A DNA stretch of 64,000 bases. Source: Asterias amurensis. Its lineage: Eukaryota; Echinodermata; Asteroidea; Forcipulatida; Asteriidae. This document shows positions 20,101 through 30,261 of this stretch, piece by piece. The notes under the pieces were generated by a model that made no database searches, was not told where the DNA came from, and worked only from the letters and a program-made list of their open reading frames with translations. The first letter of the stretch is position 1; the number at the start of each line of letters is the position of its first letter. The translations under genes and the position numbers were made by a program. The stretch is taken from assembly GCF_032118995.1 (NCBI RefSeq), contig NC_092668.1, positions 7,543,501 through 7,607,500 on the forward strand. The letters are read 5' to 3'.

Positions 20101-23100
20101 AAAGACAACCGTCAGTTCCGAGCTGAACCGGGTAGCAGATTTCAAATACTTGGGCTCATGGGTTAATAACACTGAGAAAGATGTGAAATGTCGTATCGCT
20201 CTTGCCTGGAAGGCACTCAACTCCATGAAGAACATATGGTCAAGTCAGATGTCCCAGTCCCTGAAGGTGAAGTTCTTTACTGCCACTGTGGAATCAGTAC
20301 TGCTTTATGGATGTGAGTCCTGGACACTAGCCAGTCGTCTAGAGAAGAGACTGGACGGCTGCTATACGAGAATGCTTCGCTGTGTTAAACAGATTCATTG
20401 GGAGAGGCATGTCACAAACCTGGAGCTCTACGGTGGGCTACCGAGAGTTAGCACCAAGATTAGGGCAAGAAGGCTGAGACTAGCAGGTCACTGTCTCAGA
20501 CATGCTGAGCTGGCAGCGAGCAAGCTTGTGCTTTGGGCCCCTACTCAAGGTCACTGTTCCCGAGTTAGACCACAAACCACCTATGTGGACACCTTGTGTC
20601 GGGACTTTGGACTGCGTCGGGAAGAGCTGCGAACAGCAATGGAGGACCAACGTGTTTGGAGGGCCATCATCCGATACTCCGCATCGACTGAATGAATGAT
20701 GAATGAAAATGGTAGTATAAAACATTGCGGGAAAAGACTCCCTCTGAAATAACATAATTTTTGAGAAAGAGGTAATTTCTCACTAATTCCTATCTGAAAG
20801 CACACAAATTCGTCCAACAATGGTGTTTTTTCTTTCATCATTTTCTCGCAACTCTGATGACCAATTGAGCTCAAAATTTCACAGGCTTGTTATTTTATGC
20901 TTATGATAAAACTTATGCTCTTTGACAATTACCAAACGTGTATCTTCCCTTTAAAAGCCTACAGCAGCTTTTGGTAGTATGAAGCATTTTGACAATTAGT
21001 ATTGGGTTATGTAAAAGTATTATGCGGAAAATGTTTAATGCCCCAAAATCTGCGAAGCATTACTGCGACTCTGGAGCGCGTGTCTCAACCGGTTTTAACA
21101 TACCTTCCAGGCCACTTGCCACCTCCTTGCATTATTCCAGGTACATCTTTGGTGTCAAGTCCAGGTCCAGATAATCTCTTCACTCCTTTGATTTCTTTTA
21201 TTCCAATTCTGTCAAGAAAATAAACCAATAATGAATTTAGTTGAAATAAGACTTTGATGTTTTCTTGTTAATAATAATAAAGACTTGTGATGAGCACATA
21301 TCCACCCTGCTGGGTGTTCAATGAGCGGTAAAACAAAAAAAAACAGACACAATTAAATTAGTCCATGAAAACCGTTGACATAAGATAAGTTTTGAGAAGA
21401 GATTTGAATTTTGCGGCACAAAGACAACATCTAAAATTATGTGGTAGAGAGTTCCAGATGAATGGTGTAGCTGAAGAAATTGAAGTCATTCACATACATA
21501 AATAATATGGTGGCTTTATGTCAGTTACCAAAACCAACCTAAATTCAAATTTATTTCCCCTTTGAGTCACAAGGATGTTTCTTGTCTGGTCAGTTCTTTT
21601 TGGGTTTTTTTTTTTTTTTTTTTGGGGGGGGGGGATTTTATAAAAACAGGATTATCGACTAAATTTCCATTTGTTGCATATTGCTTAATACTCAGTCAGC
21701 TGTTGTTTGCTTATCCTGAAAAGCACATGGAAATTTGGCTGGTTATCCTGTTTTTATCAAGGAAGAAATTTCATGCTTAGCAAATTTTTGTGTTTAGCAG
21801 CTCTATGAAATTGGGCCCTCGTCTTGGCGTTGGTGCCTCTTCAGAAATCCCATAGACTTAAAGATTTTTCAATGGAAGTGCCCTTTGAAAAATGAAAATG
21901 GCCTTGTCCTCTCCAACCAGGCCTGATTATGCAGGCGCAATACCTGGCCCTTAAAAGAAGGTGGAAAATAAAACTTTGACCTGTTGAGCACATAGACACT
22001 TACGAATTAAAATCATTTGTGCAAACATCCTCAAACCCATCAAGAATGTCCGACTCTGGGAGATTTTTCTTTAGCGATGGTCTCTTTGCATTCATCTTGT
22101 CAAACTTTTCTTGAAACTGCAGGGAGAAATGTTTTGGGATTGAAACAAAAAGAGAGCTCAGAGAGATTAATGGCAAGGTTAATTTGACAGCTACTTTAAC
22201 AGTTCATGCATTTCTGTATGTTTTTTTCCCAAAAGTAAAGCAACTGATATTATACAAATAGGCCTATTAGATTCATGTGAATGCATCGCTGCAGAATATA
22301 ATCAAGAAGTGAAACCTGGAGTTATTTCTATATTATTTATGAGAGATTGGGGAGATTTATATTATTTATGAGAGATTGGGGAGATTTATATTATTTATGA
22401 GAGATCGCTTAACGGCTATTTCAGATTGAGGGCTATACTTAAAGGAACACGTTGCCTTGGATCGGTCGACTTGATCTTTGAAAAGCGTTTGTAACCGTTT
22501 GTTGTAAAATGCATATGGGTAGAAAGATGTTAAAAAGTAGAATACAATGATCCACACACACTTGCCTCGAAATTGCGTGGTTTTCCTTTTATTTTCAAGT
22601 TATCATGGTCGGCCATTTATGGGAGTCAAAAATTTGACTCCCATAAATGGTCGACCATGTTTGTTGACGAGGTAAAAGGAAAACCATGCATATTCTAGTG
22701 ATACTTGTGTGGATCATTGTATTCTACCTCTAAAATATCTTTCTAATCTAAATGCATTCTATAACAAATGGTTACAAACACTTTTCAAAGACCAACTCGA
22801 CCGATCCAAGGCAACGTGTTCCATTAAACTATTTGGGCTGTCGGCCCAAACCAACTGCAACCACACGCAGGTTGCCACCTACTCCTGGGGTTCCAACAGG
22901 GTTACCCCCTTCACAGTCCATTGGGATGAAGGCATGGGTATCATCCACTAGGAGCCTGGCTGGTAGAGCAGAATGCACTACCTTCCCAACTTATAACAAA
23001 GCAATTATGGGCACAAGTGTCATTACTGGGGTTAAAAACCAAACTCTGCTGCTGACAACACCAGGGCTTAGGTTTGGTAAAATAAACTGTTCAGCCTTGA

Positions 23101-26100
23101 CACACCACTAGATGAAGCTGATTGAAAAGAAAAAACAGATTTCACAAGCCAATAATGCATGTAAATTCAGTAGACAGTATCAAATCTAGACAAGAACACT
23201 CCTAGGAAGAAACTATCGATTAAATAGTCAACTTGTGGGTGCAACCAAGTGAAAATATTTTTTGGGGGAGTGTTAGGCCGTGTCCGAATTGGCGACTTCG
23301 GCTACAGCTACGGCTAGGGCGCGCGCGTCTGCTATTCTTCAACACTGACAGACGCGCTGATCTAGACGTAGCTGTAGCCGAAGTCGCCAGTTCGGACACG
23401 GCCTTAACTCTAAAAAGAGCCAGAGTACGTGCATGGTCTCGACGCATTGAACAGTGCACTCTGCCCATCTTCAAGAAAATGCTGGTGGTGGTTGAGCTTA
23501 ACTATCGCTGGAGGGATGTTCATTTTGGTGGGAAGGTTTCAAGCTATTCTTGACCGGTATGGTTGTACCCACACATTTACTGTTTATTCATAGTTATTCC
23601 TAATTATCCACACCATGTAAAGCTTTTGAACAATATAAGAACTCTTCTAGCTCCATACTGCTAATACACTGACTCTCTCGTCTGACGTATTAGCAATATT
23701 TAAAGGGGCTAAAACTCACCATATGAGCCAGTACTAGGCAAGCATCACACAGTAGCTGGTCAGGCATGTGCATAGAGTGCTGGTCTTCATCGTCAAGATC
23801 CGGTGTAGTGTAGGACAATTTACCGGATGATGCAAAACCAGAATCATAAACCTATCAAAGCAAAATTAGTAGGGCCAGGATTAAGCATAATTTCAGGGTT
23901 GAACTGATACTGTAGTATCACTTCTGAAGTCAAAATTTATTGGGTCTAGTAAGAGTGTCCCAGTTACTGGGTCATAGTTATAGTAGAGCGCCCCAGTTCA
24001 GTTTCTTTGTCTAGTGCGTAAATTAGGTAACCTTCAATTACTTCTAGAAACTACAGGGGAGCCAACCTTAGATTTTTTTTACAAGATTAACTTTTTGATG
24101 GCGCCACCACTTATTTCACTAATTTTTAGAAAAAGGGATATCTCCATGAGGTTAATTAGATACTTATTGAATGAAAAAGTGGTGGCCGCTAAACGGAAAC
24201 TTTTCCTACAAGTTTGTTGTTCTTATTTAATTTACAGCCAAAATTTGAGATCAATTGTCACTTGATTTCATAATTTTGGTAATGTATTATGCCTGGTTTC
24301 AAAATTGAATGAAAAATTCATGAAGATGTTTTTCAACTAGACTATTGTAAAATAAAAGTAAGTTGTTAAATAAAAGTTGATTTCTTTCAATATTTCAATG
24401 GTTTTGTATGTGATGTATCCTCCTCTTACCAGTTTTCACAGTATTATGCCTTTTTCTTTGATTTGGGGAAAAAAATAATGATGCCATACATAAACCGATG
24501 CCCTAATTATCTTCATTTGTTAATATGAAGTATGCAAACATATATTAAAACTTGATGGACATTGAAATGTTCACACTACACACCGATCTTCGATGACTTC
24601 AAATAGCCTCATTTGTTTTGAGTTTTTCCTGTTTTCACGGCAAACAAGAAAGTAGCCTATGGTTTCCCAGTGAAGCCATACATGGAAGAAATATCTGCAG
24701 CTACTACAAGTGTTCTTTGAGACTCTGTGTATAGCCAGCAGTTGTCTTTGTTTTATTCAAAATATTTTTTAATTAAATCTTTCAAATTACCATGGTAATT
24801 TGCAAAAAAATAACACACCAAAAATAATTTACTAAAAAGTGTGAATAATTATTGGCTTTCAAATCTGACTTTTAGTTAGTTTTTTCCCCTTTCTTTTCTT
24901 AAAAATTTACAATAAAGCGTATAAATAAACAGTGATAAATGAATCAACAAGCTAATTTTAAATTTTAATATTAATAATAACATTGATACCAGGGTTAAAA
25001 AATAAAAATCTCCAAAGATATTAGAAAATGATACAAGGCACATGGCTTCTTTAAGCCTCTGTATTTTTTTTTTCAGAATGCTCAGCAAAATATTCAGTCA
25101 CATGATTTGATCATCATGAATTGTGAATTGAAAAAGTGTTTGATGAAACTTTTTGGGTGGGCAAATATTTTTATATGGCCTCAACATTATGACATATTTA
25201 TGTACCTTGTAGAAATGCCTAAAATACCAACAATTTTGCATTTACAAGTGCAAATAACCAGTGGAGCCTTACAGGTTTCTAAGTTTTGGTCAAGGGAGAG
25301 GAGACTCTTTGCTTGGCAAACAAAACCAAACAATTTATATCTAGGGACTGTTTACATCGCGCACAGAGAGGTAAAAGATTTGCCACGATTTTAGGGACAA
25401 CTCGAAAACAGTACCTCCTACAATATAAATAACAGTGATAATTGAATCAACAAGCTGATGTTTAAATTTTAAAATTAATAACAATACTGGTATGAGGGTT
25501 AAAAAATAAAAATCTCCAAAAATATTAGAAAATGATTAAGGCACATGGCTTCTTTAAAGGAACACGTTGCCTTGGATCGGTCGAGTTGGTCTTTGAAAAG
25601 CGTTTGTAACCGTTTTTTATAAAATGCATATGGGTAGAAAGATGTTGTAAAAGTAGAATACAATGATCCACACAAACATGCCTCGAAATTGCGTGGTTTT
25701 CCTTTTACCTTGTCGACTAACACGTCGGCCATTTATGGGGGTCAAAATTTTGACTCCCATAAATGGCCGACCATGTTAGTTCGCACAGAAGAAGGAAAAC
25801 CACGCAATTTCGAGGCAAACTTGTGTGGATCATTGTATTCTACTTTTAAAACATCTTTCCAACCATATGCATTTTATAAAAAACGGTTACAAACGCTTTT
25901 GTTTTGACCAACTCGTCCGATCCAAGGCAACGTGTTCCTTAAAGCCTCTGTATTTTTTTTCCAGAATGCTCAGCAAAATATTCAGTCACATGATTTGATC
26001 ATCATGAATTGTGAATTGAAATAGTGTTTGATGAAACTTTTTCGGTTGGCAAATATTTTATATGGCCTCAACATTATGACATATTTTTGTACCTTGTAGA

Positions 26101-26767
26101 ATTGCCTGAAAATAACAAACTTTTTGCATTTACAAGTGCAAGTAACCAGTGGAGCCTTACGTGTTTCTAAGTTTTGGTCAAGGGAGAGGAGATTCGTTGC
26201 TTGGCAAAAAAACACACATTTTTTATCTAGGGACTGTTTACATCGCGCAAAGAGAGGTAAAAGGTGCCACGATTTTAGGGACACCTCAAAAACAGGACCT
26301 CCTACGATACTGTTTTTTGTTTTTTTTAATGCTAGCGTACCACTTGTTGTAGGATTTATCTGTATCTGTACCTGTGAAAATCTGAAACAATCTCCACAGT
26401 GACCGTCACCAGGTCACTGGTTCTGGGGTGTCATGAGCTAGTTGCTGGATGCAACAGTTGCTATAAACTGCTAAACCACACTCCCACAGGTAGCAATAGC
26501 ATTTAAATACTTTATAAATAGGCTTGCAATTTGCATTCATAGGTCAATACACCAACAATAATATCTGTTGTATCCTCGCAGCTAAATAATTGACTAATAA
26601 ATACACAGTAGACATTTTATTATTTTTCACCGTAAAAACGTAACCGTGCTTACCTCGGCATTTTCATCGGGCTCAAACTCCATACCTCCCCCGGCAGCCA
26701 CACGTTCAATAACACCAAGACTTATCATCGCAAACATTAACACCACGACACAGTTTTGTTTCGCCAT
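17163..26767 (-). CDS. MZB1: MZB1/pERp1-like ER-lumen protein, five coding exons
   Basis: Exons in gene order: 26767-26654, 23851-23720, 22116-22004, 21208-21104, 17343-17163. All introns are GT/AG, the phases close, and the product is 214 residues (human MZB1 has about 189). Exon 1 encodes a signal peptide with the hydrophobic core VVVLMFAMISLGVI. Residues 68-76 read MPDQLLCDAC-like, with the family CxxC at 73-76. Further cysteines are in EDVCTNDF, VCNQYVGDF and FLCFKEGRHC, and KGVKRLSGPGL is the family's central signature. This matches the six-cysteine plan of MZB1, an ER co-chaperone and thiol-linked folding helper known for immunoglobulin M assembly and GRP94 cooperation. The tail is Lys-rich (KKDKKKQKKTTKKAAKK) and ends KVEL, a KDEL-like retention signal with V at -3. 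Its role outside vertebrates is inference. Confidence 0.9.
17562..17800 (-). repeat. Tandem repeat, about 150-bp unit, inverse copy of 57040-57450
   Basis: AAAGCCCTTTCATATAATGT and AAAGCCCTTTCATATGATGT start two adjacent units, each followed by TTGTCAAAA(T/C)AGCTTTTGTGG. The same unit in the other orientation forms the array at 57040-57450, and a single unit is near 50370-50470. It lies just upstream of the last MZB1-like exon, in intron 4. Confidence 0.6.
18098..18272. mobile_element. Foldback element with GC-rich hairpin
   Basis: CAAATATTGAGTGGCTTTAA pairs with TAAGCCACTCAATATTTG. Inside, GACTGTTCCATTTCACGAGG pairs with CCTCGTGAAATGGAACAGTC around the centre CGCTCGGCTTCG. The whole is an almost perfect palindrome. 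The same outer ends occur at about 35169-35343, with a different GC-rich centre. Confidence 0.7.
18905..19430 (-). repeat. SINE-like repeat with (ATT)n end, low detail
   Basis: On the minus strand it ends in GTGCGCACTATACATG-like sequence followed by an ATTATTATA run, the same ending as the SINE at 10131-10452. The remaining body (about 19000-19430) is free of introns and convincing frames. A related piece begins near 21270 after an AATAATAATAAAG run. Confidence 0.4.
19493..20950. mobile_element. TTAA-flanked MITE (subfamily B) split by a LINE
   Basis: TTAA (19489-19492 and 20951-20954) flanks AGGGAAGGTACCTGTTTGG and CCAAACGTGTATCTTCCCT. The element is normal up to about 19580 and resumes at 20710 with TGGTAGTATAAAACATT. 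Between them is the LINE at 19581-20709. A short extra left end (19432-19492) precedes it, probably a truncated second copy. Confidence 0.8.
19581..20709 (+). mobile_element. 5'-truncated, frameshifted non-LTR retrotransposon (reverse transcriptase)
   Basis: Two frames encode consecutive RT pieces. The first (about 19595-19930) has AQILALRRIIEGIKSN, FIDFKKAFDSVH and GVLQGDTLAPYLF. The second (about 19935-20695) has DLDFADDIILISD, with the catalytic FADD box, GLFLNTRKTKYM and a thumb/connector region. The frame changes between about 19905 and 19945, so the gene is broken. The 5' end is cut inside the RT and the 3' end finishes in GAATGAATGATGAATGAAAA. The 8-mer TGGTAGTA lies at both borders (19573-19580 and 20710-20717), a target site duplication inside the host MITE. 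The clade was not resolved; it resembles RTE-like or related LINEs. Confidence 0.85.
22443..22823. mobile_element. TTAA-flanked palindromic MITE (subfamily C)
   Basis: TTAA at 22439-22442 and 22824-22827 flanks AGGAACACGTTGCCTTGGAT and its inverse. The two halves are inverse along almost their full length, around TGACTCCCATAAATGG. The length is 381 bp, like the copy at 25558-25938. It is in MZB1-like intron 2. Confidence 0.85.
23276..23403. mobile_element. PIF/Harbinger-like MITE with TTA duplication
   Basis: It is a 128-bp element. GGCCGTGTCCGAATTGGCGA and its near-perfect inverse TCGCCAGTTCGGACACGGCC form the ends, continuing inward through CTTCGGCTACAGCTACG. TTA stands on both sides (23273-23275 and 23404-23406). 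A three-base TTA target is the usual PIF/Harbinger pattern. It lies in MZB1-like intron 2. Confidence 0.75.
24920..26309. repeat. Tandem segmental duplication, second copy interrupted by a MITE
   Basis: Copy 1 is about 24920-25427 and copy 2 is about 25428-25554 plus 25943-26309. Shared marks in order: GTGATAAATGAATCAACAAG, GGCACATGGCTTCTTTAA, AGAATGCTCAGCAAAATATT, GTGGAGCCTTAC, GGGACTGTTTACATCGCGCA. Copy 1 retains the uninterrupted TTAA (25051-25054) where copy 2 carries the 381-bp element. The duplication therefore predates that insertion. It lies within MZB1-like intron 1. Confidence 0.8.
25558..25938. mobile_element. TTAA-flanked palindromic MITE (subfamily C) in duplicated DNA
   Basis: It has the same 381-bp palindromic structure as 22443-22823, with TTAA at 25554-25557 and 25939-25942. 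The paralogous empty site in copy 1 (near 25051) confirms the element's borders apart from one extra A. Confidence 0.85.
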
Positions 26768-27173
26768 TTTTCAGAATGACTTTTGGCAAGGTTCAGATAT
26801 TTATTGTAACTGAAATTTTGACATTAACAGCGAAAATCAAGTGTCAGTGTCCCATGCAGTGCCGTAGCAGTCGACGGATAAACTACGCGTGGACGAATTA
26901 CATTGGGACACGTACGCTCACACTGTTTATGCAGCAGGTGGATCGAGGCTATAAAAACAAAAACCAATTACCAGAAGTGCGCCCTCTGTTGTCACTCTTA
27001 CTACAAAGTGGATTGTTTCACCACGCCGGCCTTCGGGGTCACCACTTTGAATTTGCATGGTACCTGTAGGATGTATTCAATGCATAGGTAACCATGGAAC
27101 AATGACCAAAATGGTCGCCACCCGAACTTGCCCAGTTAAACACCATAAAACAAAATACATCTTGAACACTTAA

Positions 27174-27558
27174 AAGGCAGTGGACACTATTGGTAATTGT
27201 CAAAGACTAGCCTTCACAGTTGGTGTATCTCAACATATGCATAAAATAACAAACCTGTGAAAATTTGAGCTCAATCGGTCACCGAACTTGCGAGATAATA
27301 ATGAAAGAAAAAAACACCTTTGTCACACGAAGTTGTGTGCGTTTAGATGGTTGATTTCGAGACCTCAAGTTCTAAATCTGAGGTCTCGAAATCAAATTCG
27401 TTGAAAACTACTTCTTTCTCGAAAACTATGGCACTTCAGAGGGAACCGTTTCTCACAATGTTTTATACCATCAACCTCTCCCCATTACTCATCAGTAAGA
27501 AAGGTTTTATGCTAATAATTATTTTGAGTATTTACGAATAGTGTCCACTACATTGCCT
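27174..27558. mobile_element. TTAA-flanked MITE (subfamily A), well preserved
   Basis: TTAA at 27170-27173 and 27559-27562 flanks AAGGCAGTGGACACTATTGG and GTGTCCACTACATTGCCT. Internally there is the inverse pair GAGACCTCAAGTTCTAAA / TCTGAGGTCTCG and the CGAGATAATAATGAAAGAAA segment. This is a good reference copy of the family in the window. Confidence 0.75.
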
Positions 27559-27647
27559 TTAAAATCGAATACGAGTATCCCGTTCAAATTAACCGTGCCG
27601 ACGCGTGGTTTCGGCAAAGTTGTTTTCAACAATGCCCGTGACCCCCA

Positions 27648-28352
27648 TCCGGGCATAGCCTTGCTCAAGGCAGTCGAATTATTCACTCAGAAAAAAGACC
27701 GCCGTTGTATAAAACCCACCCGTAATCACTCTGCGTAATATCGCACGACACGGTGCCCTCGTACACTATCCGCATGCGGAGGCCGTCAGGCCGACAGCCT
27801 TGTAGGGTCTGTGTTGAAGCCACTGACCTCATTACTATAATAAGCGAAGAGTTCCCACGGTCAGCTCATTACCATAATGCCCGCGAAAGACGAGACATGT
27901 TTACACCACACACGAGCATGATAGGGTCCAAAGGTCGTGATAAGGGAAGTGCGTGATTGGACGTCAAAATGAATAATTCATTTGCCTCACATCCTGTGTT
28001 GTCTGATAGGTCTGACGAACGATATACATATTCATGAGCTGCATATTAGCATATCCGAGAGCCCCCCCCCCCCCCCCAATTTCGTCCACTAGTGGAATTT
28101 TTTCAATACAACACATTAAACCCGAAAGATACAGACCCGACAAGGCTGTCGGCCTCACGGCCTCCGCATGCGGTTAGTGGTACGAGTGCGATGACTTGTG
28201 TGAACAGTATTCGTACGATCTGACAGTGTGTATACGGTTGGGTCATGCGGTGTGATCGCACGCACCATGAACAGGGTATACGGGTGGGTTTACAGCGGCG
28301 TCTTTTCGGAGCGAATAATGCGACTGCCTTGAGCAAGACTAATCCGGGCATT
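27648..28352. mobile_element. Long imperfect inverted-repeat element
   Basis: The left arm, 27648 to about 27815, contains CCGGGCATAGCCTTGCTCAA, AAACCCACCCGT and CCGCATGCGGAGGCCGT. The right arm, about 28127-28352, holds the inverse of each in mirrored order (CGGCCTCCGCATGCGG, ACGGGTGGGTTTAC, GCCTTGAGCAAGACTAATCC). The right arm has an extra insert of about 50 bp. The central 310 bp includes a poly-C run and no clear frame. GC content is higher than in the flanks. The superfamily was not identified. Confidence 0.65.
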
Positions 28353-28598
28353 GCATGCACTATATACTTCACACTACACACCACACACACTAAAAACAAA
28401 CCACACACCCACCAACCTCCAACGAACACCGACCAAACCACTAAGAGATACTTTACATAAATTAGCAAACAAGAGCAGTGTCATTCAAAACAAAATAATA
28501 CCAAAAATAACAACAGTTACAATTATTTCTTGTTCAATTCTCCTCTCGCTCCTTCCATCAAACTTTCCCCTTTTCCCTTCACATCCTGTCCATTTCTT

Positions 28599-28827
28599 TT
28601 AAGTTTGTGAAAACGTCTGCAATACCGCCAACATTTCGGTTTTCAAATCGGCGTCCTGTATCCCCGCAAGTGGTGTTTTTGGCTCGACTCCCAATTCTTC
28701 AGCGTTCGTGTTTTTACAGAAACCCGTCTTGGGATCGTCACACAGAAAGATGCCCACTTTGTCTTCCCTGTAAGCCTTGTAGATTTCTTCGTATTTCAAC
28801 GAGCCCAGCACATATATGATTTCCATT
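28599..28827 (-). pseudogene. MZB1-like last exon, orphan or paralogue fragment
   Basis: The acceptor TTTAATTGTAG precedes a 229-bp exon in the same phase as the last MZB1-like exon. It reads RMEIIYVLGSLKYEEIY, then KAYRED, VGIFLCDDPKTGFCKN and an acidic tail ending in TFSQT before TAA. It aligns with the other gene's YVGDFEEETIYDTY and FLCFKEGRHCAKK. The cysteine that normally precedes YVG is absent from the exon, and the Lys-rich KVEL tail is replaced. I could not find the upstream exons that would complete it. It lies about 1.8 kb upstream of the MZB1-like start, on the same strand. It may be the 3' end of a diverged tandem paralogue or a relic. Confidence 0.45.
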
Positions 28828-28982
28828 CTACAATTAAACATTGGAACCACAAATCACATTGGTTATGGAACAAAGAGTGATCTCTGAAATTGGCAGAAAC
28901 ATCAATGAACTCAGAGATGCCAGTTAGAGTTCGACATTCACTGTCAGAATTGAGTCTTAATTTTTATGTATCACATTTTTAG

Positions 28983-29189
28983 GGTTCAAGAAAACAAAGC
29001 ATACCACACGTGGCCAAAGGGTATGGGGGATCTCCTGCTACACTGGCCCTGAGTCTCCGGCTTCGTTTGATCATAGAGCAAGGAAGGTTTGATGTTGTTG
29101 GAAACACCATTACAAAACCACGGACAACTCTCACCCAACTTGATATGTCTTCCTTTGATCTCATTGAGGGCGCTGTTTCGAGCTTGTGA
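28983..29189 (+). other. Open splice-bounded frame of 68 codons, no known family
   Basis: The acceptor CACATTTTTAG is followed by an open frame containing HVAKGYGGSPATLALSLRL and GRFDVVGNTITKPRTTL, which ends at TGA 29187-29189. The composition is protein-like, but no motif was recognised and no upstream exon could be joined. The opposite strand is also open here and reads ALNEIKGRHIKLG, which is faintly like the MZB1-family IKEIKGVKRLSG. Either reading is uncertain. Confidence 0.25.
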
Positions 29190-29446
29190 CGTCATTAATG
29201 GCAAGGGGGTCAATGTTAATAATGAAATGTATAATCAAAAGTAACCTCATTTGCCACAAGCCTCCACCCTCCAGCATACCACCGGCATAATGAGCGCTCG
29301 AGCCCGGCCTTGATAATCGTTTTACATACACCATCTACTTTTTGAGATAATGATAAGTTAACTTCTCAGTAAAATATTTGAACTGATTTCGAGACTTCAC
29401 GCATAAATAACACATTTATAATTGTATTGAGAGAGAGAGATTTTTA

Positions 29447-30256
29447 AGACGGGGCTAGACGCGACGGAGTGAGCAGGCACCCCTTAAAAATCGACGTACA
29501 CTGTGCGTGTATACAATGTATACAAACACACGGCGCAGTCAGGAACCCAACCAAAAATAATATTCATTCAAAAATTGGCCCGGAGAAATAAAATATTTCA
29601 GCAATGCTCTGGAATAACTCTTGAACTAAAAACGCTAGAGAGATGCAGTTTGTACCTTAGTCCATTCTGACATGTCCCTGCATCCAATTTAAAGGTTTAG
29701 GGCGACTTGCACACTTCTTGATGGCAACAAGCTCAAGTAAGCCGGGTTGCTCAGAAACGATTTTAACAACCTCCCCTAAGGGAGTTTTGTGCACAGAGCT
29801 GTCGGAGAGAAAAAAAACAAAATTTACAACGGTTAATTTCGATCCCAGTATCATGCTCAATCTTAAAAATCTTTCCACCACTGGATTACCATTTTCAAGG
29901 GCTTTCCTCTCGTACGAAACTTAACGCTGTGACGACTTTTAAGGCGGGGCTAGACGCAACGGAGTGAGCAGGCACCCCTTAAAGGTTGACGTACACTGTG
30001 CGTGTATACAATGTACACAAACACACGGCGCAGTCAGGAACCCAACCAAAAATAATACTCATTCAAAAATTAGCCAGGAGAAATAAAAACTTTCAGCAAT
30101 GCACTGGAATAACTCTGGAACTAAAAATGCTAGAGAGATGCAGTTTGTAATTTAGTCATCCTGGCATGTCCCTTAATCCTATTTTTTAAAGTTTAGGGCG
30201 ACTTGCACACTTCTTGGTAGCAAAAAGCTCAAGTAAGCGGGGTTACTCAGAAACGC
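29447..30256. repeat. Tandem duplication, about 490-bp period
   Basis: Copy 1 (about 29447-29765) and copy 2 (about 29941-30256) share GGGGCTAGACGC, GGAGTGAGCAGGCACCCCTT, GTACACTGTGCGTGTATACA, ACACGGCGCAGTCAGGAACC and AGGGCGACTTGCACACTTCT. On the minus strand, copy 1 has an open frame after the acceptor CTCTCCGACAG reading PLGEVVKIVSEQPGLLELVA; copy 2 breaks this frame. Whether a coding exon was duplicated is unresolved. Confidence 0.65.
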
Positions 30257-30261
30257 GATTC

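Noticed and set aside
23220..23553. Open frames on both strands around 23276-23403
   Set aside because: They cross a GC-rich MITE whose palindrome leaves both strands open.
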